A stretch of 64,000 nucleotides of DNA from Sorangium cellulosum So0157-2 (GTDB taxonomy: Bacteria; Myxococcota_A; Polyangia; Polyangiales; Polyangiaceae). The stretch is from the NCBI RefSeq assembly GCF_000418325.1, contig NC_021658.1, positions 12,876,501 to 12,940,500 of the forward strand, read 5' to 3'. Positions 43,456 to 52,087 of the stretch are shown in pieces. Both the position numbers and the translations under genes were made by a program. Positions within the stretch are counted from its first letter, which is position 1; each line of letters opens with the position of its first letter. The notes beneath the pieces are model-generated. The model was not told where the DNA came from. It made no database searches and saw only the letters and a program-made list of their open reading frames with translations.

Positions 43456-44640
43456 ATGCGCTACCCTCGACCGGCCAGGTGGATGATGAATTGGCTCCGC
43501 GCTGCTCGTCTCTTCTTCGCGCTCTTGCTCGTCGCGTCCGCCGCCCTGGTCGCGTGCTGGCGCGCGGGCGCCGCGGGGGAGGCGAGCAAGGCTGCCCCGG
43601 GGTCCAAGGAGGCTGTGACGATGTCGGATAGAACCTATCGTAAACCGTCGGAGGAGGCGCTGCGGAAGCAGCTCACGCCGCTCGCGTACGAGGTGACCCA
43701 GCGCGACGCGACCGAGCCGCCGTTCCGCAACGCCTTCTGGAACAACCACGAGGCGGGCCTCTACGTGGATGTCGTGACCGGCGAGCCGCTCTTTTCGTCG
43801 CGCGACAAGTTCGACTCGGGCACCGGCTGGCCGAGCTTCACGCGCCCGGTCGAGCCGAGCCGGGTCGTGGAGCGCTCGGACCGGGCCCACGGGATGGTTC
43901 GGACGGAGGTGCGCTCCAAGGCCGGCGACTCGCACCTCGGGCACGTCTTCGAGGACGGGCCGGCGCCGCGCGGGCTGCGGTACTGCATCAACTCTGCGTC
44001 TCTGCGGTTCATCCCGCTCGATCGCCTCGAGGCGGAGGGCTACGGCGCCTACCGGGCCCAGGTCGAGGGCCGGAGCCGCGCGCCGGCGGCGCAGGACGGC
44101 GCGAACGCCTGCGCCGTCCCTGCGTCGGGGGAGGCCCCCGGCTGCAAGACCACGCTGGAGACGGCGATCCTGGCGGGCGGCTGCTTCTGGGGGATGGAGG
44201 AGCTCCTCCGCAAGATCCCGGGCGTCCTCGAGACGGAGGTCGGTTACACCGGCGGCCGGACGAAGGACCCGACGTATCGCGACGTGAAGACCGGGGACAC
44301 GGGGCACGCCGAGTCGGTGCGCATCGTCTTCGATCCAGCGAAGGTGTCGTATGCCGAGCTGCTCGAGAAATGGTTCTTCCGCATGCACGATCCGACGACG
44401 CGGAACCGCCAGGGCAACGATGTCGGCACGCAGTACCGCTCGGCCATCTTCGTGACGACGCCCGAGCAGCGCCGCGTCGCCGAGGAGGTGAAGGCGCGCG
44501 TGGACCGGAGCGGCAAGTGGCGCGCGCCGGTCGTGACCGAGATCGTGGAGGCCGGGCAGTTCACGCGCGCCGAGGAGTACCACCAGAAGTACCTGGTGAA
44601 GTACCCGGACGGGTACACGTGCCATTACATGCGCGACTGA
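43456..44640 (+). CDS. msrAB: MsrB-MsrA fusion, exported methionine sulfoxide reductase
   Basis: This 394-residue protein repairs oxidised methionine of both stereochemistries. The N-terminus has a hydrophobic signal (LFFALLLVASAALVAC) with a lipobox-like LVAC, so it probably acts at the cell envelope. Residues about 57-195 are MsrB (FDSGTGWPSFTRP, SHLGHVFEDGP, catalytic C177 in LRYCINSASL). The zinc-binding CxxC pairs of many MsrB are absent. Residues 235-394 are MsrA with C243 in GGCFWGMEE and the family motifs GYTGG, GHAE and GTQYRS. Domain order B-A is the reverse of Neisseria PilB (A-B). The ATG at 43456 is used; internal Met codons just after are possible starts. It converges on lpdA. 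Confidence 0.93.
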   Translation: MRYPRPARWMMNWLRAARLFFALLLVASAALVACWRAGAAGEASKAAPGSKEAVTMSDRTYRKPSEEALRKQLTPLAYEVTQRDATEPPFRNAFWNNHEAGLYVDVVTGEPLFSSRDKFDSGTGWPSFTRPVEPSRVVERSDRAHGMVRTEVRSKAGDSHLGHVFEDGPAPRGLRYCINSASLRFIPLDRLEAEGYGAYRAQVEGRSRAPAAQDGANACAVPASGEAPGCKTTLETAILAGGCFWGMEELLRKIPGVLETEVGYTGGRTKDPTYRDVKTGDTGHAESVRIVFDPAKVSYAELLEKWFFRMHDPTTRNRQGNDVGTQYRSAIFVTTPEQRRVAEEVKARVDRSGKWRAPVVTEIVEAGQFTRAEEYHQKYLVKYPDGYTCHYMRD

Positions 44641-44956
44641 CGCGTTGGTGGCCCGGGGTCGATTCGAGCGCTCCTCCGAGCGCTGCGACGCGTCGACCGG
44701 GAGTGGGTTACAACGCAAAGGCGCAAAGGCGCAAAGGCGCAAAAAAGACGAAGGAGAGAGGAAAGGGACGAGCGCCCCGACTCTCTCTTTCGTCTTTTTG
44801 CGCCCTTGCTGCCCGGAAGCGGGTTGAAGACGCGAAGGCGCAGGTAGAGAGGGAAGGACGAGCGCCCCTGCCCCTCTCTTCGCCTTTTTGCGTCTTTGCG
44901 CCTTTGCGCCTTTGCGTTTTTTCTTACATCAACCAGGGGCTCACACCGCCAGGCGC
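44641..44956. repeat. Long inverted repeat built of GCGCAAAGG units between convergent genes
   Basis: Arms of 34 bases at 44712-44745 and 44885-44918 are complementary with a single mismatch. Each is made of about three 9-bp units (GCGCAAAGG or its complement) followed by an A or T run. Inside lies another near-perfect stem (about 44738-44760 with 44781-44803) and a partial one further right. The region is clearly less G+C-rich than its surroundings. It fills the gap between the convergent msrAB and lpdA genes and, with T-runs at stem ends on both strands, is well suited to stop transcription from both sides. Repeats of this kind may be scattered elsewhere in the genome. Confidence 0.9.
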
Positions 44957-46363
44957 TCAGCGGTTCGCGATGTGGATCGCCGCGCCCATGGCGTGGGCGG
45001 CGGCTTCCATCAGCGACTCGCCGAGGGTCGGGTGGGGGTGGATCGTGAGCGAGAGGTCCTCGAGGAAGGCCGCCATCTCGAGCGACAGGGACGCCTCGCT
45101 GATCATCGTGCTCGCCTCCGGGCCGACGATGTGGACGCCGAGCACCTGCTTCGTCTTCTTGTCGGCGACGATCTTCACGAACCCCTCGGTCTCGTTCAGG
45201 GCCATGGCCTTGCCGAGCGCCGAGAACGGGAACTTGCCGACGCTGACCTCGAGGCCCTTCGCCTTCGCCTCCGCCTCGGTGAGCCCCACCGTCGCGATCT
45301 CCGGATCGGTGAAGATCGCGCCCGGGATCGCGACCCAGTCCTTCGCGGCCTTGTGCCCCGCGATGACCTCCGCGACGATCTCGCCCTCCTTCGTCGCCTT
45401 GTGCGCGAGCAGGGGCGGGCCGCTGACGTCGCCGATCGCGTAGATCGACGGCACGTTGGTGCGGCACGTCTTGTCGGTCGGGATGAACCCGCGCTGATCG
45501 ACCGTCACGCCGACCTTCTCGAGGCCGAGCCCCTTCGAGGTCGGCCGCATGCCGACGGCGACGAGCACCGTGTCGACGACGATCGTCTGCTCCTTGCCCT
45601 CGATCTGGATCTTCACCCCGACCGAGCCGTCCTTCTGCTTCTCGTAGCCGATCGCCTTGGCGTTCTTGTGGATCGTGCCGCCGCGCTTCAGGATCTTGCG
45701 CTCGACGATCTTTGTGCAGTCGGGGTCGACGCCCGTGAGCAGGTCGGGCAGCGCCTCGACCACGGTGAGCTGCGAGCCGAAGGCCTGGTAGACCATGCCG
45801 AGCTCGAGGCCGATGACGCCGCCGCCGATCACCATCAGCCGCTTCGGGATCTGGCGCAGGCTCACCGCCTCCTTCGCGCCGATGATCGACTGGCCGTCGA
45901 ACTTGAACGACGGGATCTCGATCGTGGTCGAGCCGGTGGCGATGACGATCGCCTTCTTCGCCTCGATCTGCTCCACCGAGCCGTCCGGCAGGGTCACGTC
46001 CACGCGCTTCGGCCCGACGATCGTGGCGGTGCCGGTCATCAGGTCGGCGCCGTTGCCCTTGAGCAGCGACCGGACGCCGCCGGTGAGCTTCTTGACGATG
46101 CCTTCCTTCCAGTCCTGCATCGCGTTGGCGTCGAGCTCGACGCCGCTGACCTTGATCCCCATCGAGGCGCCGGCCTGCGACTTCTCGTAGAGGTGGGCGG
46201 CGGAGATCAGCGCCTTGGAGGGGATACACCCCCAGTTGAGGCAGACGCCGCCGGGCTGCTCCTTCTCGATGCAGAGCGTCGTCTGCTTGAGCTGAGCCAG
46301 CCGGATGGCGCAGGGGTAACCGCCCGGGCCGGCACCGATCACGATTGCGTCGTAGGTCTTCAT
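44957..46363 (-). CDS. lpdA: Dihydrolipoyl dehydrogenase (E3)
   Basis: This FAD flavoprotein of 468 residues reoxidises dihydrolipoyl groups of 2-oxoacid dehydrogenase complexes and passes electrons to NAD+. It shows the FAD-binding GAGPGGYPCAIRLAQL, the redox-active disulfide C41-L-N-W-G-C46, the NAD-binding GGGVIGLELGMVYQAFG, and the C-terminal dimer interface with the catalytic His-Glu pair (LTIHPHPTLGE). Length is normal. The E1 alpha gene lies 163 bases upstream on the same strand, which fits a pyruvate or branched-chain 2-oxoacid dehydrogenase locus. No E1 beta or E2 gene is present in the window. Confidence 0.97.
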   Translation of the reverse strand: MKTYDAIVIGAGPGGYPCAIRLAQLKQTTLCIEKEQPGGVCLNWGCIPSKALISAAHLYEKSQAGASMGIKVSGVELDANAMQDWKEGIVKKLTGGVRSLLKGNGADLMTGTATIVGPKRVDVTLPDGSVEQIEAKKAIVIATGSTTIEIPSFKFDGQSIIGAKEAVSLRQIPKRLMVIGGGVIGLELGMVYQAFGSQLTVVEALPDLLTGVDPDCTKIVERKILKRGGTIHKNAKAIGYEKQKDGSVGVKIQIEGKEQTIVVDTVLVAVGMRPTSKGLGLEKVGVTVDQRGFIPTDKTCRTNVPSIYAIGDVSGPPLLAHKATKEGEIVAEVIAGHKAAKDWVAIPGAIFTDPEIATVGLTEAEAKAKGLEVSVGKFPFSALGKAMALNETEGFVKIVADKKTKQVLGVHIVGPEASTMISEASLSLEMAAFLEDLSLTIHPHPTLGESLMEAAAHAMGAAIHIANR

Positions 46364-46526
46364 CCTTGTCCTTGTTGTGCGCTTCGGAGACTGGGATTAG
46401 GGGCGCCGGGGTCCGTTAGACAAGCCCCTCGCCGACCAGCCCTGAGGCCGCGCCCGCAACCGCGAGCCGTGCCCGGGGTGTCCGGGGCTTACACGACCTC
46501 GCACCGAGGGGAAATCCCTCCCGTGG

Positions 46527-47717
46527 TCAGCGTCCGCCGCCGTGCGCGGGCGCTTTCGGGGAGCGCAGGAGCTCCGCGCGCTGGTCGCGCAGGTGCCAGG
46601 GCAGCTCGGCGTAGACGTCGTCGAACAGGGTCTCGCGGGCGGGCGGGTCCATCGCCTCGACCTCCGCGACGGCGGCGGCGATCTCGGCGTTGAGCTCCGC
46701 CTCGAGCGCGGCCTCCGCGGCGTCGTCGAGGAGGCCGCGGGCGGCGAGGTGGCGCCCGAGGCGCAGCAGGGGGTCGCGCGCCGTCCAGCGATCGACCTCC
46801 TCCTGCGACCGGTACCGGCTCGGGTCGTCGCTCGAGGAGTGGGCGCCGACCCGGTAGGTGAGCGCCTCGATGAAGCTGGGGCCGCCGCCGGCCCGGGCCC
46901 GCGCGACCGCCTCGGAGACGGCGCGGTAGACCGCGATGACGTCGTTGCCGTCGACCCGCACCGACGGGACGCCGTACGCGCGGCCCTTGATGGCGATCGT
47001 CCTGGAGGCCGTCTGCCGGTCGGTCGGCACGCTGATCGCCCAGTGGTTGTTCTGGCAGATCATCACGCAGGGCGCCTTGAAGACGCCGGCGAAGTTCATC
47101 GCGCTGTGGAAGTCGGGCTCGCTCGTCGCGCCGTCGCCCAGGAAGCCCACCACCACCGTGCGGTCGCGCCGCAGCCTCGCGGCCCACGCGACGCCGACCG
47201 CCTGCGGGATCTGCGGGCCGATGCAGCTCGACCAGGACACCTGGTTCACCTGCCGGCCGCTCATGTGCGACGGCATCTGGCGCCCCTTGAGGAGGTCGCC
47301 CGAGTTGCCGAACACCTGGGCCACGTAGCTGCGGAGCGGGAAGCCGCGCACCAGCATCATCACGCTCTCGCGCAGCGCGGGGAAGATCCAGTCGGTGGGC
47401 TCGAGCGCGAGCGCGGCGGCGATCGGCGTCGCCTCCTGGCCGGTGCACGCGCCGTAGAAGCCGACCCGCCCCTGCCGCTGGAGCAGGAGCATGCGCGCGT
47501 CGAGCAGCCGGAGGCGCTTGATCTCGCGGTACGCGCGCAGGAGCAGCGCGTCGGCCAGGCCGGGGTCGGTCGCGGGATCGAGCGTTCCGTCGTCGCGGAG
47601 GACGCTGAGCAAGCCCTCGTCGTCCGCCTCCCCCGCGCGGGGCGGCGGCGCGTGAGGTAGGGGGGCGCCTTCGGCCCTGATCGAGGCGCCGGGCGGCGTG
47701 GCTTCCAGCTCGCTCAT
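46527..47717 (-). CDS. 2-oxoacid dehydrogenase E1 component, alpha subunit
   Basis: This 396-residue protein is the thiamine-diphosphate-binding subunit. The ThDP motif GDGATSEPDFHSAMNFAGVF is complete (GDG...N), with QNNHWAISVPTDRQTAS after it and the phosphorylation-loop-like RVGAHSSSDDPSRYRS. The start is the ATG at 47717; upstream codons up to 47987 look non-coding. N-terminal 70 residues are variable. The sequence LLQRQGRVGFYGACTGQEAT is close to branched-chain (BCKDH) or pyruvate E1 alpha of two-subunit type; I cannot decide which substrate is used. Myxobacteria need branched-chain 2-oxoacid dehydrogenase for iso-fatty acids, and lpdA follows directly, but the beta subunit must be encoded elsewhere. 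Confidence 0.92.
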   Translation of the reverse strand: MSELEATPPGASIRAEGAPLPHAPPPRAGEADDEGLLSVLRDDGTLDPATDPGLADALLLRAYREIKRLRLLDARMLLLQRQGRVGFYGACTGQEATPIAAALALEPTDWIFPALRESVMMLVRGFPLRSYVAQVFGNSGDLLKGRQMPSHMSGRQVNQVSWSSCIGPQIPQAVGVAWAARLRRDRTVVVGFLGDGATSEPDFHSAMNFAGVFKAPCVMICQNNHWAISVPTDRQTASRTIAIKGRAYGVPSVRVDGNDVIAVYRAVSEAVARARAGGGPSFIEALTYRVGAHSSSDDPSRYRSQEEVDRWTARDPLLRLGRHLAARGLLDDAAEAALEAELNAEIAAAVAEVEAMDPPARETLFDDVYAELPWHLRDQRAELLRSPKAPAHGGGR

Positions 47718-47824
47718 GGCCGGACCATACCGCGAAATGGCGGCGATCGCGGCCCCTTCGGCGCGCCGGCGCGGGACCGCCCGCCCCGTTCGCCCGCCGG
47801 CGCGAACCGGCCCACACGCCGCGC

Positions 47825-48100
47825 TCAGCCGAGGAGGACGCGGAACATCCGCTTGCTGTCGGAGAGGTAGTAATAGGCGGCGCGGTCCGCGTCGCCCATG
47901 AGATCGAGGATGGCGCGCTCCATCTGGTCCGGGCTCAGCGTGTTGGACACCTCCCAGGTGCCTGGCGTGACCTCGTCGCCCTGCCACGGTCCGGCGCAGA
48001 GCGCGACGAGGCGCGCGCGGCTCTCCTCGTCGGCGATCGAGAACGTGAGGATGTAGTCGTGGTTGACGAAGCCGCTATACAGCTTGTTGTCCCGCGGCAT
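47825..48100 (-). CDS. Small conserved-looking hypothetical protein
   Basis: ATG at 48100, preceded by an AGGGAGGGA stretch, gives 91 residues. The sequence is well ordered (VNHDYILTFSIADEESRARL, VTPGTWEVSNTLSPDQMERA, YYYLSDSKRMFRVLLG), mixed alpha/beta, with no membrane segment or known motif. It lies just upstream of the E1 alpha gene on the same strand, with a 107-base gap. No function is recognised. Confidence 0.72.
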   Translation of the reverse strand: MPRDNKLYSGFVNHDYILTFSIADEESRARLVALCAGPWQGDEVTPGTWEVSNTLSPDQMERAILDLMGDADRAAYYYLSDSKRMFRVLLG

Positions 48101-48208
48101 CTGGTCCCTCCCTGTCCTGGCCGCGCCGCGCGGCGGCGCCTCGCGCGCCGGTGATCGGATCGGCGCCCCCGCGCCGGCGCCCGCGCGGGTGACGTGCGCC
48201 CGGCGCCC

Positions 48209-48823
48209 TCACCGCGGGCCGGGCGGCAGCGGCGCGGCCGCGTCCTCGTCGTCCTCGTCCTCCTCGGGGCGGCGCGCGCCGAGCGTGAAGACGTGCAGCG
48301 CGACGAGGCTCGCGCCGAGGAACACCTCCGACCGGCTCACGAGCTCGGCGCGGCGATGGGCGCGCTCGAGCTCCATGCCGCGCTCCCCCTCGCCGCGCCG
48401 CGCGCCCTCGCGGTGGAGCGCCGCGATGCGGGGGGTGAGCGCGAGGCCGACGTACGCGGCGCACCCGGCCATCGCCATGGCGACGACCCGGCGCACGCGG
48501 GCCGCGCGGCTCGCGCCCCGGCGTCCCGCCGCCCAGGTGCGCGCCACCTCCGCGCCGAGGAGGATCACGGCGGCGCCGAGCGCGAGCTGATCGAAGCGGG
48601 CGAAGGCCGCGCTCATCGCGTCGCCGGAGAAGGGGCCCGGGGTGAGCCGAAAGACGAACGGCGCGGCGCAGGTGCCGAGCGTCACGACGCCGCCGGCCCA
48701 GGCGCCCGCCGCGAGCGCGGCCACGCTCGCGGCCACGCGATCGATCAGGGAGCGGCGCGACGCGGCGCGCTCTTCGGGGCTCGGGGCGAGGTCGGCCTCG
48801 CTGAACTGGGCGTCATCGTTCAT
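48209..48823 (-). CDS. DUF4149-like integral membrane protein
   Basis: ATG at 48823 gives 204 residues and overlaps the TGA of the HEAT-repeat gene upstream (ATGA at 48820-48823), so the two are coupled. About four membrane helices are visible (VAALAAGAWAGGVVTLGTCA, FDQLALGAAVILLGAEVA, VVAMAMAGCAAYVGLAL, EVFLGASLVALHVFTLG). The pattern with a charged, Arg/Glu-rich loop between helices 3 and 4 resembles DUF4149/TMEM205-like proteins, whose role is unknown. The C-terminus is acidic. The family name rests on overall layout. Confidence 0.75.
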   Translation of the reverse strand: MNDDAQFSEADLAPSPEERAASRRSLIDRVAASVAALAAGAWAGGVVTLGTCAAPFVFRLTPGPFSGDAMSAAFARFDQLALGAAVILLGAEVARTWAAGRRGASRAARVRRVVAMAMAGCAAYVGLALTPRIAALHREGARRGEGERGMELERAHRRAELVSRSEVFLGASLVALHVFTLGARRPEEDEDDEDAAAPLPPGPR

Positions 48824-49866
48824 GCATCCACCTCGGAACCGTCGGAGCCGTCGGAGCCGATGGCGGCGAGCGCCTCCTCGACGGCCCCCTGATCGGCCTT
48901 CCGGTCGTCGCCGCGCATCGCCTCGATCGCCGGCCGGGCGGCCGCGAGGCGCGCGCGGCCGGCGGCCGCGACGGCGAGCGTGCGCCGGTGGCGGTCCCAC
49001 GCGCCGAGCTCGCTCAGGATCTCGCGGATCGCGCGCTCGTGGCGCATCCGCGCGAGCGCGACGCGCGCGTGCCAGCGCAGCGGATCCCGGCCGAGGCCGA
49101 GCCGGCGCCCGAAGGCGCGCCGCTCGAGCGCGCCCCGCGAGGCGGCGAGGCCGAGCTCGCCGCAGAGCTCGATCGCCGCGGCCTCGTCCTCGTGGTCGAC
49201 GTCGCGGAGCTTCCCTTCCACGATCTCGACGAGCACCGCGTGGCCCGCCGGATCGCCGAAGCGCGCGGTGACGACCGCCGCCGTGGCCCGGACGAGCGGC
49301 GACGCGTGGCCGAGCAGCGCGCGCGCCCGCGCCATGCACGGCGGGGGGAGCTCGCCGTTCGGCTCGCCCAGCTCCTCGAACATCCGCAGGGCGATGTGGC
49401 AGACGAGCGGGTCGCCGTCGTGGGTGGCCTCCATGACGGCCTCGAGCGCGTCGGCCGCTTGGGCGCAGACGCGGGGGAAGGCGATGACCGCCTGGAAGCG
49501 GACCTCGGGCCGCTCGTCCGAGAGCGCGCGCCGGAGCCGGCCCGTGGCGCGCACGTCGCCGATCTCGCCGAGCGCCGTGATCGCCATCTGCCGGACGTTG
49601 GGGTCCTCGTCCTCGACGGCGAGGAGCAGCGCGGGCAGGGCCTCGACGGCCTTCGTGTCGGCGAGGGCGATCGCCGCCGCCGCGCGCACGGCCGCGTGCG
49701 CGTCCGAGCGCAGCGCGCCCTCGATCGCGCGCAGGACCCGCTCCCGCTCCGTCGCGGCATACGGGACGAGATCGGTCACCGCCTCCACGCGCACGGCGGG
49801 CTTCTGCGAGGCGACGTCGCGCAGCGCAGCCTCGAGCGTTCTCTTCGCGGGGGCCGGTCCGAACAC
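48820..49866 (-). CDS. HEAT repeat protein
   Basis: GTG at 49866 gives 348 residues; the open frame continues upstream through the neighbouring gene antisense and is not coding there. The protein is a run of HEAT repeats of about 30-35 residues (AVRAAAAIALADTKAVEALP, NVRQMAITALGEIGDVRATG, EVRFQAVIAFPRVCAQAADA, LVRATAAVVTARFGDPAGHA), which form a superhelix for protein binding. No signal peptide is present, so it should be cytoplasmic. It ends in an ATGA overlap with the DUF4149-like gene, and joint function at the membrane is plausible. The upstream lipoprotein gene lies 54 bases away on the same strand. Confidence 0.83.
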   Translation of the reverse strand: MFGPAPAKRTLEAALRDVASQKPAVRVEAVTDLVPYAATERERVLRAIEGALRSDAHAAVRAAAAIALADTKAVEALPALLLAVEDEDPNVRQMAITALGEIGDVRATGRLRRALSDERPEVRFQAVIAFPRVCAQAADALEAVMEATHDGDPLVCHIALRMFEELGEPNGELPPPCMARARALLGHASPLVRATAAVVTARFGDPAGHAVLVEIVEGKLRDVDHEDEAAAIELCGELGLAASRGALERRAFGRRLGLGRDPLRWHARVALARMRHERAIREILSELGAWDRHRRTLAVAAAGRARLAAARPAIEAMRGDDRKADQGAVEEALAAIGSDGSDGSEVDA

Positions 49867-49919
49867 GCGGCCAACGCTAGCACGGTCGCCGCGCGGCGCC
49901 GGATCGCACCGCGCGGCGC

Positions 49920-50642
49920 TCAGCCGCCGCCCGCGCCGCCGACGCCGTCCGAGCCGCCAGCGCCGCCGCCCTCGCCCTCCGAGCCGCCCGCGCCGCCGCC
50001 CTCGCCCTCCGAGCCGCCCGCGCCGTTCGAACCGCCCTCGCCGTTCGAGCCGCCCTCGCCGTTCGAGCCGCCGGCGCCGCCCGCGCCCGGCGTGTACGGC
50101 GTCCACGCGGGCTGCTCGGGCGCGGCCCCGCAGACCCCGGGCCCGCTCTCGACGTCGTCCGAGGTCTCGCCGGGCGAGCTCGGGGGAGAGGACGGATCCG
50201 GCAGGCACGCCTTCGAGCCCTCCGGCTCGGCGTCGATGATGGCGGCGTTGCGCTCGCCCGGCGGGATCGCCGCGGCGCTCCGGATGTCGCGCAGCGCGAC
50301 GCACGAGTAGCCGCTGCGGCAGTCGTCGTCGTCGTCGCAGGTGGCCATGCAGAACGTCCGCTCGAAGCGCGGCCAGCGGACGTTCTCGAGCGCGCTGCAC
50401 GCCTGATCCAGCACCGGGTTGAACGCGACGCAGACGCTGCTGCCCTGGCAGCTGTCCGGCCCGCAGTTGAAGACCGTGCAGTAGCCGCCGGGCTGCGTGC
50501 CGTCGCAGAAGAGCTCCTGCTCTTGCTGGGCGCAATCGAGCGACGTGATGCACGCGTCGCCGATCTGGGGGCCGCATCCGGCGAGCAGCGAGGAGGCGCC
50601 GAGGACGGCGAGCAAAAGGGCGGGCCCGGTGAGGCGGAGCAT
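49920..50642 (-). CDS. Cys-containing lipoprotein with Gly/Ser-rich tail
   Basis: ATG at 50642 gives 240 residues. The signal (LLLAVLGASSLLAGC) ends in a lipobox. Residues 20-125 contain about 14 Cys in spaced pairs (CITSLDCAQQEQELFC, YCTVFNCGPDSCQGSSVC, CMATCDDDDDCRSGYSCVAL), a disulfide-rich domain common in myxobacterial surface lipoproteins. The last 60 residues repeat GGSNGEGGSNGEGG and GGSEGEGGGAGG, a flexible low-complexity tail at the C-terminus. No enzymatic role is visible. Confidence 0.85.
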   Translation of the reverse strand: MLRLTGPALLLAVLGASSLLAGCGPQIGDACITSLDCAQQEQELFCDGTQPGGYCTVFNCGPDSCQGSSVCVAFNPVLDQACSALENVRWPRFERTFCMATCDDDDDCRSGYSCVALRDIRSAAAIPPGERNAAIIDAEPEGSKACLPDPSSPPSSPGETSDDVESGPGVCGAAPEQPAWTPYTPGAGGAGGSNGEGGSNGEGGSNGAGGSEGEGGGAGGSEGEGGGAGGSDGVGGAGGG

Positions 50643-50802
50643 CGAGGAGGGCCGCTTAGTACCGGCAGGGGCGCCGGCGCGCAAGCATACGCCAGCGCCG
50701 CCGCGCGGAACGTGCGCTCCCTTCCGCCCGAATTGACACCTTGCCCTCAGGCCTCTAGAAACGACCGGACCGGGGTTGACCCCGGAGAATGAAGCGAAGG
50801 CC

Positions 50803-51108
50803 ATGGCGACTTACATCACCGAAGATTGCATCAACTGCGGCGCCTGCGAGCCGGAATGCCCGAACGAAGCCATCAGCGAGGGCGATGAGATCTACGTGAT
50901 CGATCCGGAGCTCTGCACGGAGTGCGTCGGCTTCTACGACCACGAGGCGTGCCAGGCGGTGTGCCCTGTCGAGTGCTGCCTGCCGAACCCGCAGATCGTC
51001 GAGACCGAGGAGGCGCTCATCGCGCGCGCCATCAAGCTGCACCCCGACGATGCCGATCTGCAGAAGCGCGCCGCCGAGAACGACTACCCCTCGCGCTTCC
51101 GTAAGTAG
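50803..51108 (+). CDS. 2[4Fe-4S] ferredoxin, YfhL-like
   Basis: ATG at 50803 (GAAGG just upstream) gives 101 residues; the frame extends nine codons further to a TTG. Two cluster-binding motifs are seen: CINCGACEPECP and CTEC followed by CQAVCPVECC, with the longer second loop typical of YfhL/Allochromatium-type ferredoxins with very low potential. The C-terminal extension (HPDDADLQKRAAENDYPSRF) is helical. It carries single electrons in the cytoplasm; its partner enzyme is not adjacent. It is divergent from the Cys-rich lipoprotein gene, with a 160-base promoter gap. Confidence 0.93.
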   Translation: MATYITEDCINCGACEPECPNEAISEGDEIYVIDPELCTECVGFYDHEACQAVCPVECCLPNPQIVETEEALIARAIKLHPDDADLQKRAAENDYPSRFRK

Positions 51109-51201
51109 AGCATCATCTCGAGCACCGTCGCGTCGCCTCTCGGCCGCGCTCCCCATGTCTCCGCCGGCACCGTCGGTTCAACACAGCGCCCGGGTCACAC
51201 C

Positions 51202-51990
51202 GTGATCCGGCGCTGGGCCGCAGCGCTCCTCGCGGGGGCCTGCGCGGGCTGCCACGGCAGCGGGCCGCTGCTCCATCCGGCCCACGTCCTTCACCCGGGC
51301 AAGGTGAGCGTCGGCGCCGGCCTGTCGGGCGACATGGTCGTCGCCGGCGCGACGGCCGCCCCGCCGGGCGCCGCCGGCGACGCGGCAGCGGCCGAGGGCG
51401 CCGCGCGGCGGAAGCTCTCCGAGATCGCCGTGTCGCCGGGCGTCGCGCCGTGGGCCAGCGCCCGCGTCGGGATCGAGGGCGGGAACGAGGCAGGGCTGAC
51501 GTACTCGGGGCGCGCCCTCCGGCTCGACGGGCGCCACGCGTTCCCGCTCGGCGACGCGGCCCTGTCGATCGGCCTCGGCGCCTCGGCGCTCTTCGCCGGC
51601 GCTCCGGGCCCGACCGCGGAGGGGGGCGGCGTCGCCGACGTCGCCGACGTCTACGGTGCCGGGGTCGACGTCCCGATCCTGCTCGGCTTCCGGTCGGACG
51701 CGGATCTCTACGCGCTCTGGTTCGGTCCGCGGCTCGGGCTCGAGCTCCTCGGCGGCGAGGTGCGGCTGCCCCCCGCCGGGTCGGCCTCCCGCGGGTCCCT
51801 CGTCGACGCGTCGGGCCAGCACCTCCGGCTCGGGTTCGTGCTGGGCGTGCGCGCCGGGTTCCGCCACGTACATGTCGCCCTGGAGGCGACGGCGACGTAC
51901 CACCACGCCACGGGCGAGATCGGCGGCGCCCCGGTCGCCATCGACCAGGGCACGATCGCCCCGGGCGGCGGCCTCACGGTCACCTTCTGA
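51202..51990 (+). CDS. Putative outer-membrane lipoprotein
   Basis: GTG at 51202 gives 262 residues. The signal peptide (MIRRWAAALLAGACAGC) ends in a lipobox-like GACAGC. The rest alternates polar and hydrophobic residues with Gly turns (KVSVGAGLSGDMVVAGA, ARVGIEGGNEAGLTYSGRAL, LRLGFVLGVRAGFRHVHVAL) and ends in ...GGGLTVTF, an aromatic C-terminus typical of beta-barrels. It is probably an outer-membrane barrel or lipoprotein, unrelated to any family I can name. It follows the ferredoxin gene by 93 bases on the same strand. Confidence 0.75.
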   Translation: MIRRWAAALLAGACAGCHGSGPLLHPAHVLHPGKVSVGAGLSGDMVVAGATAAPPGAAGDAAAAEGAARRKLSEIAVSPGVAPWASARVGIEGGNEAGLTYSGRALRLDGRHAFPLGDAALSIGLGASALFAGAPGPTAEGGGVADVADVYGAGVDVPILLGFRSDADLYALWFGPRLGLELLGGEVRLPPAGSASRGSLVDASGQHLRLGFVLGVRAGFRHVHVALEATATYHHATGEIGGAPVAIDQGTIAPGGGLTVTF

Positions 51991-52087
51991 CCTGACCGTA
52001 AAGCTGTAAAATTGCGGATTTTCGCGCGGTTTCCGTGGCCAGCGCAGGCGCTTGCCCGGCCGGAGGACCCGCCTTAGACTCGGATCT

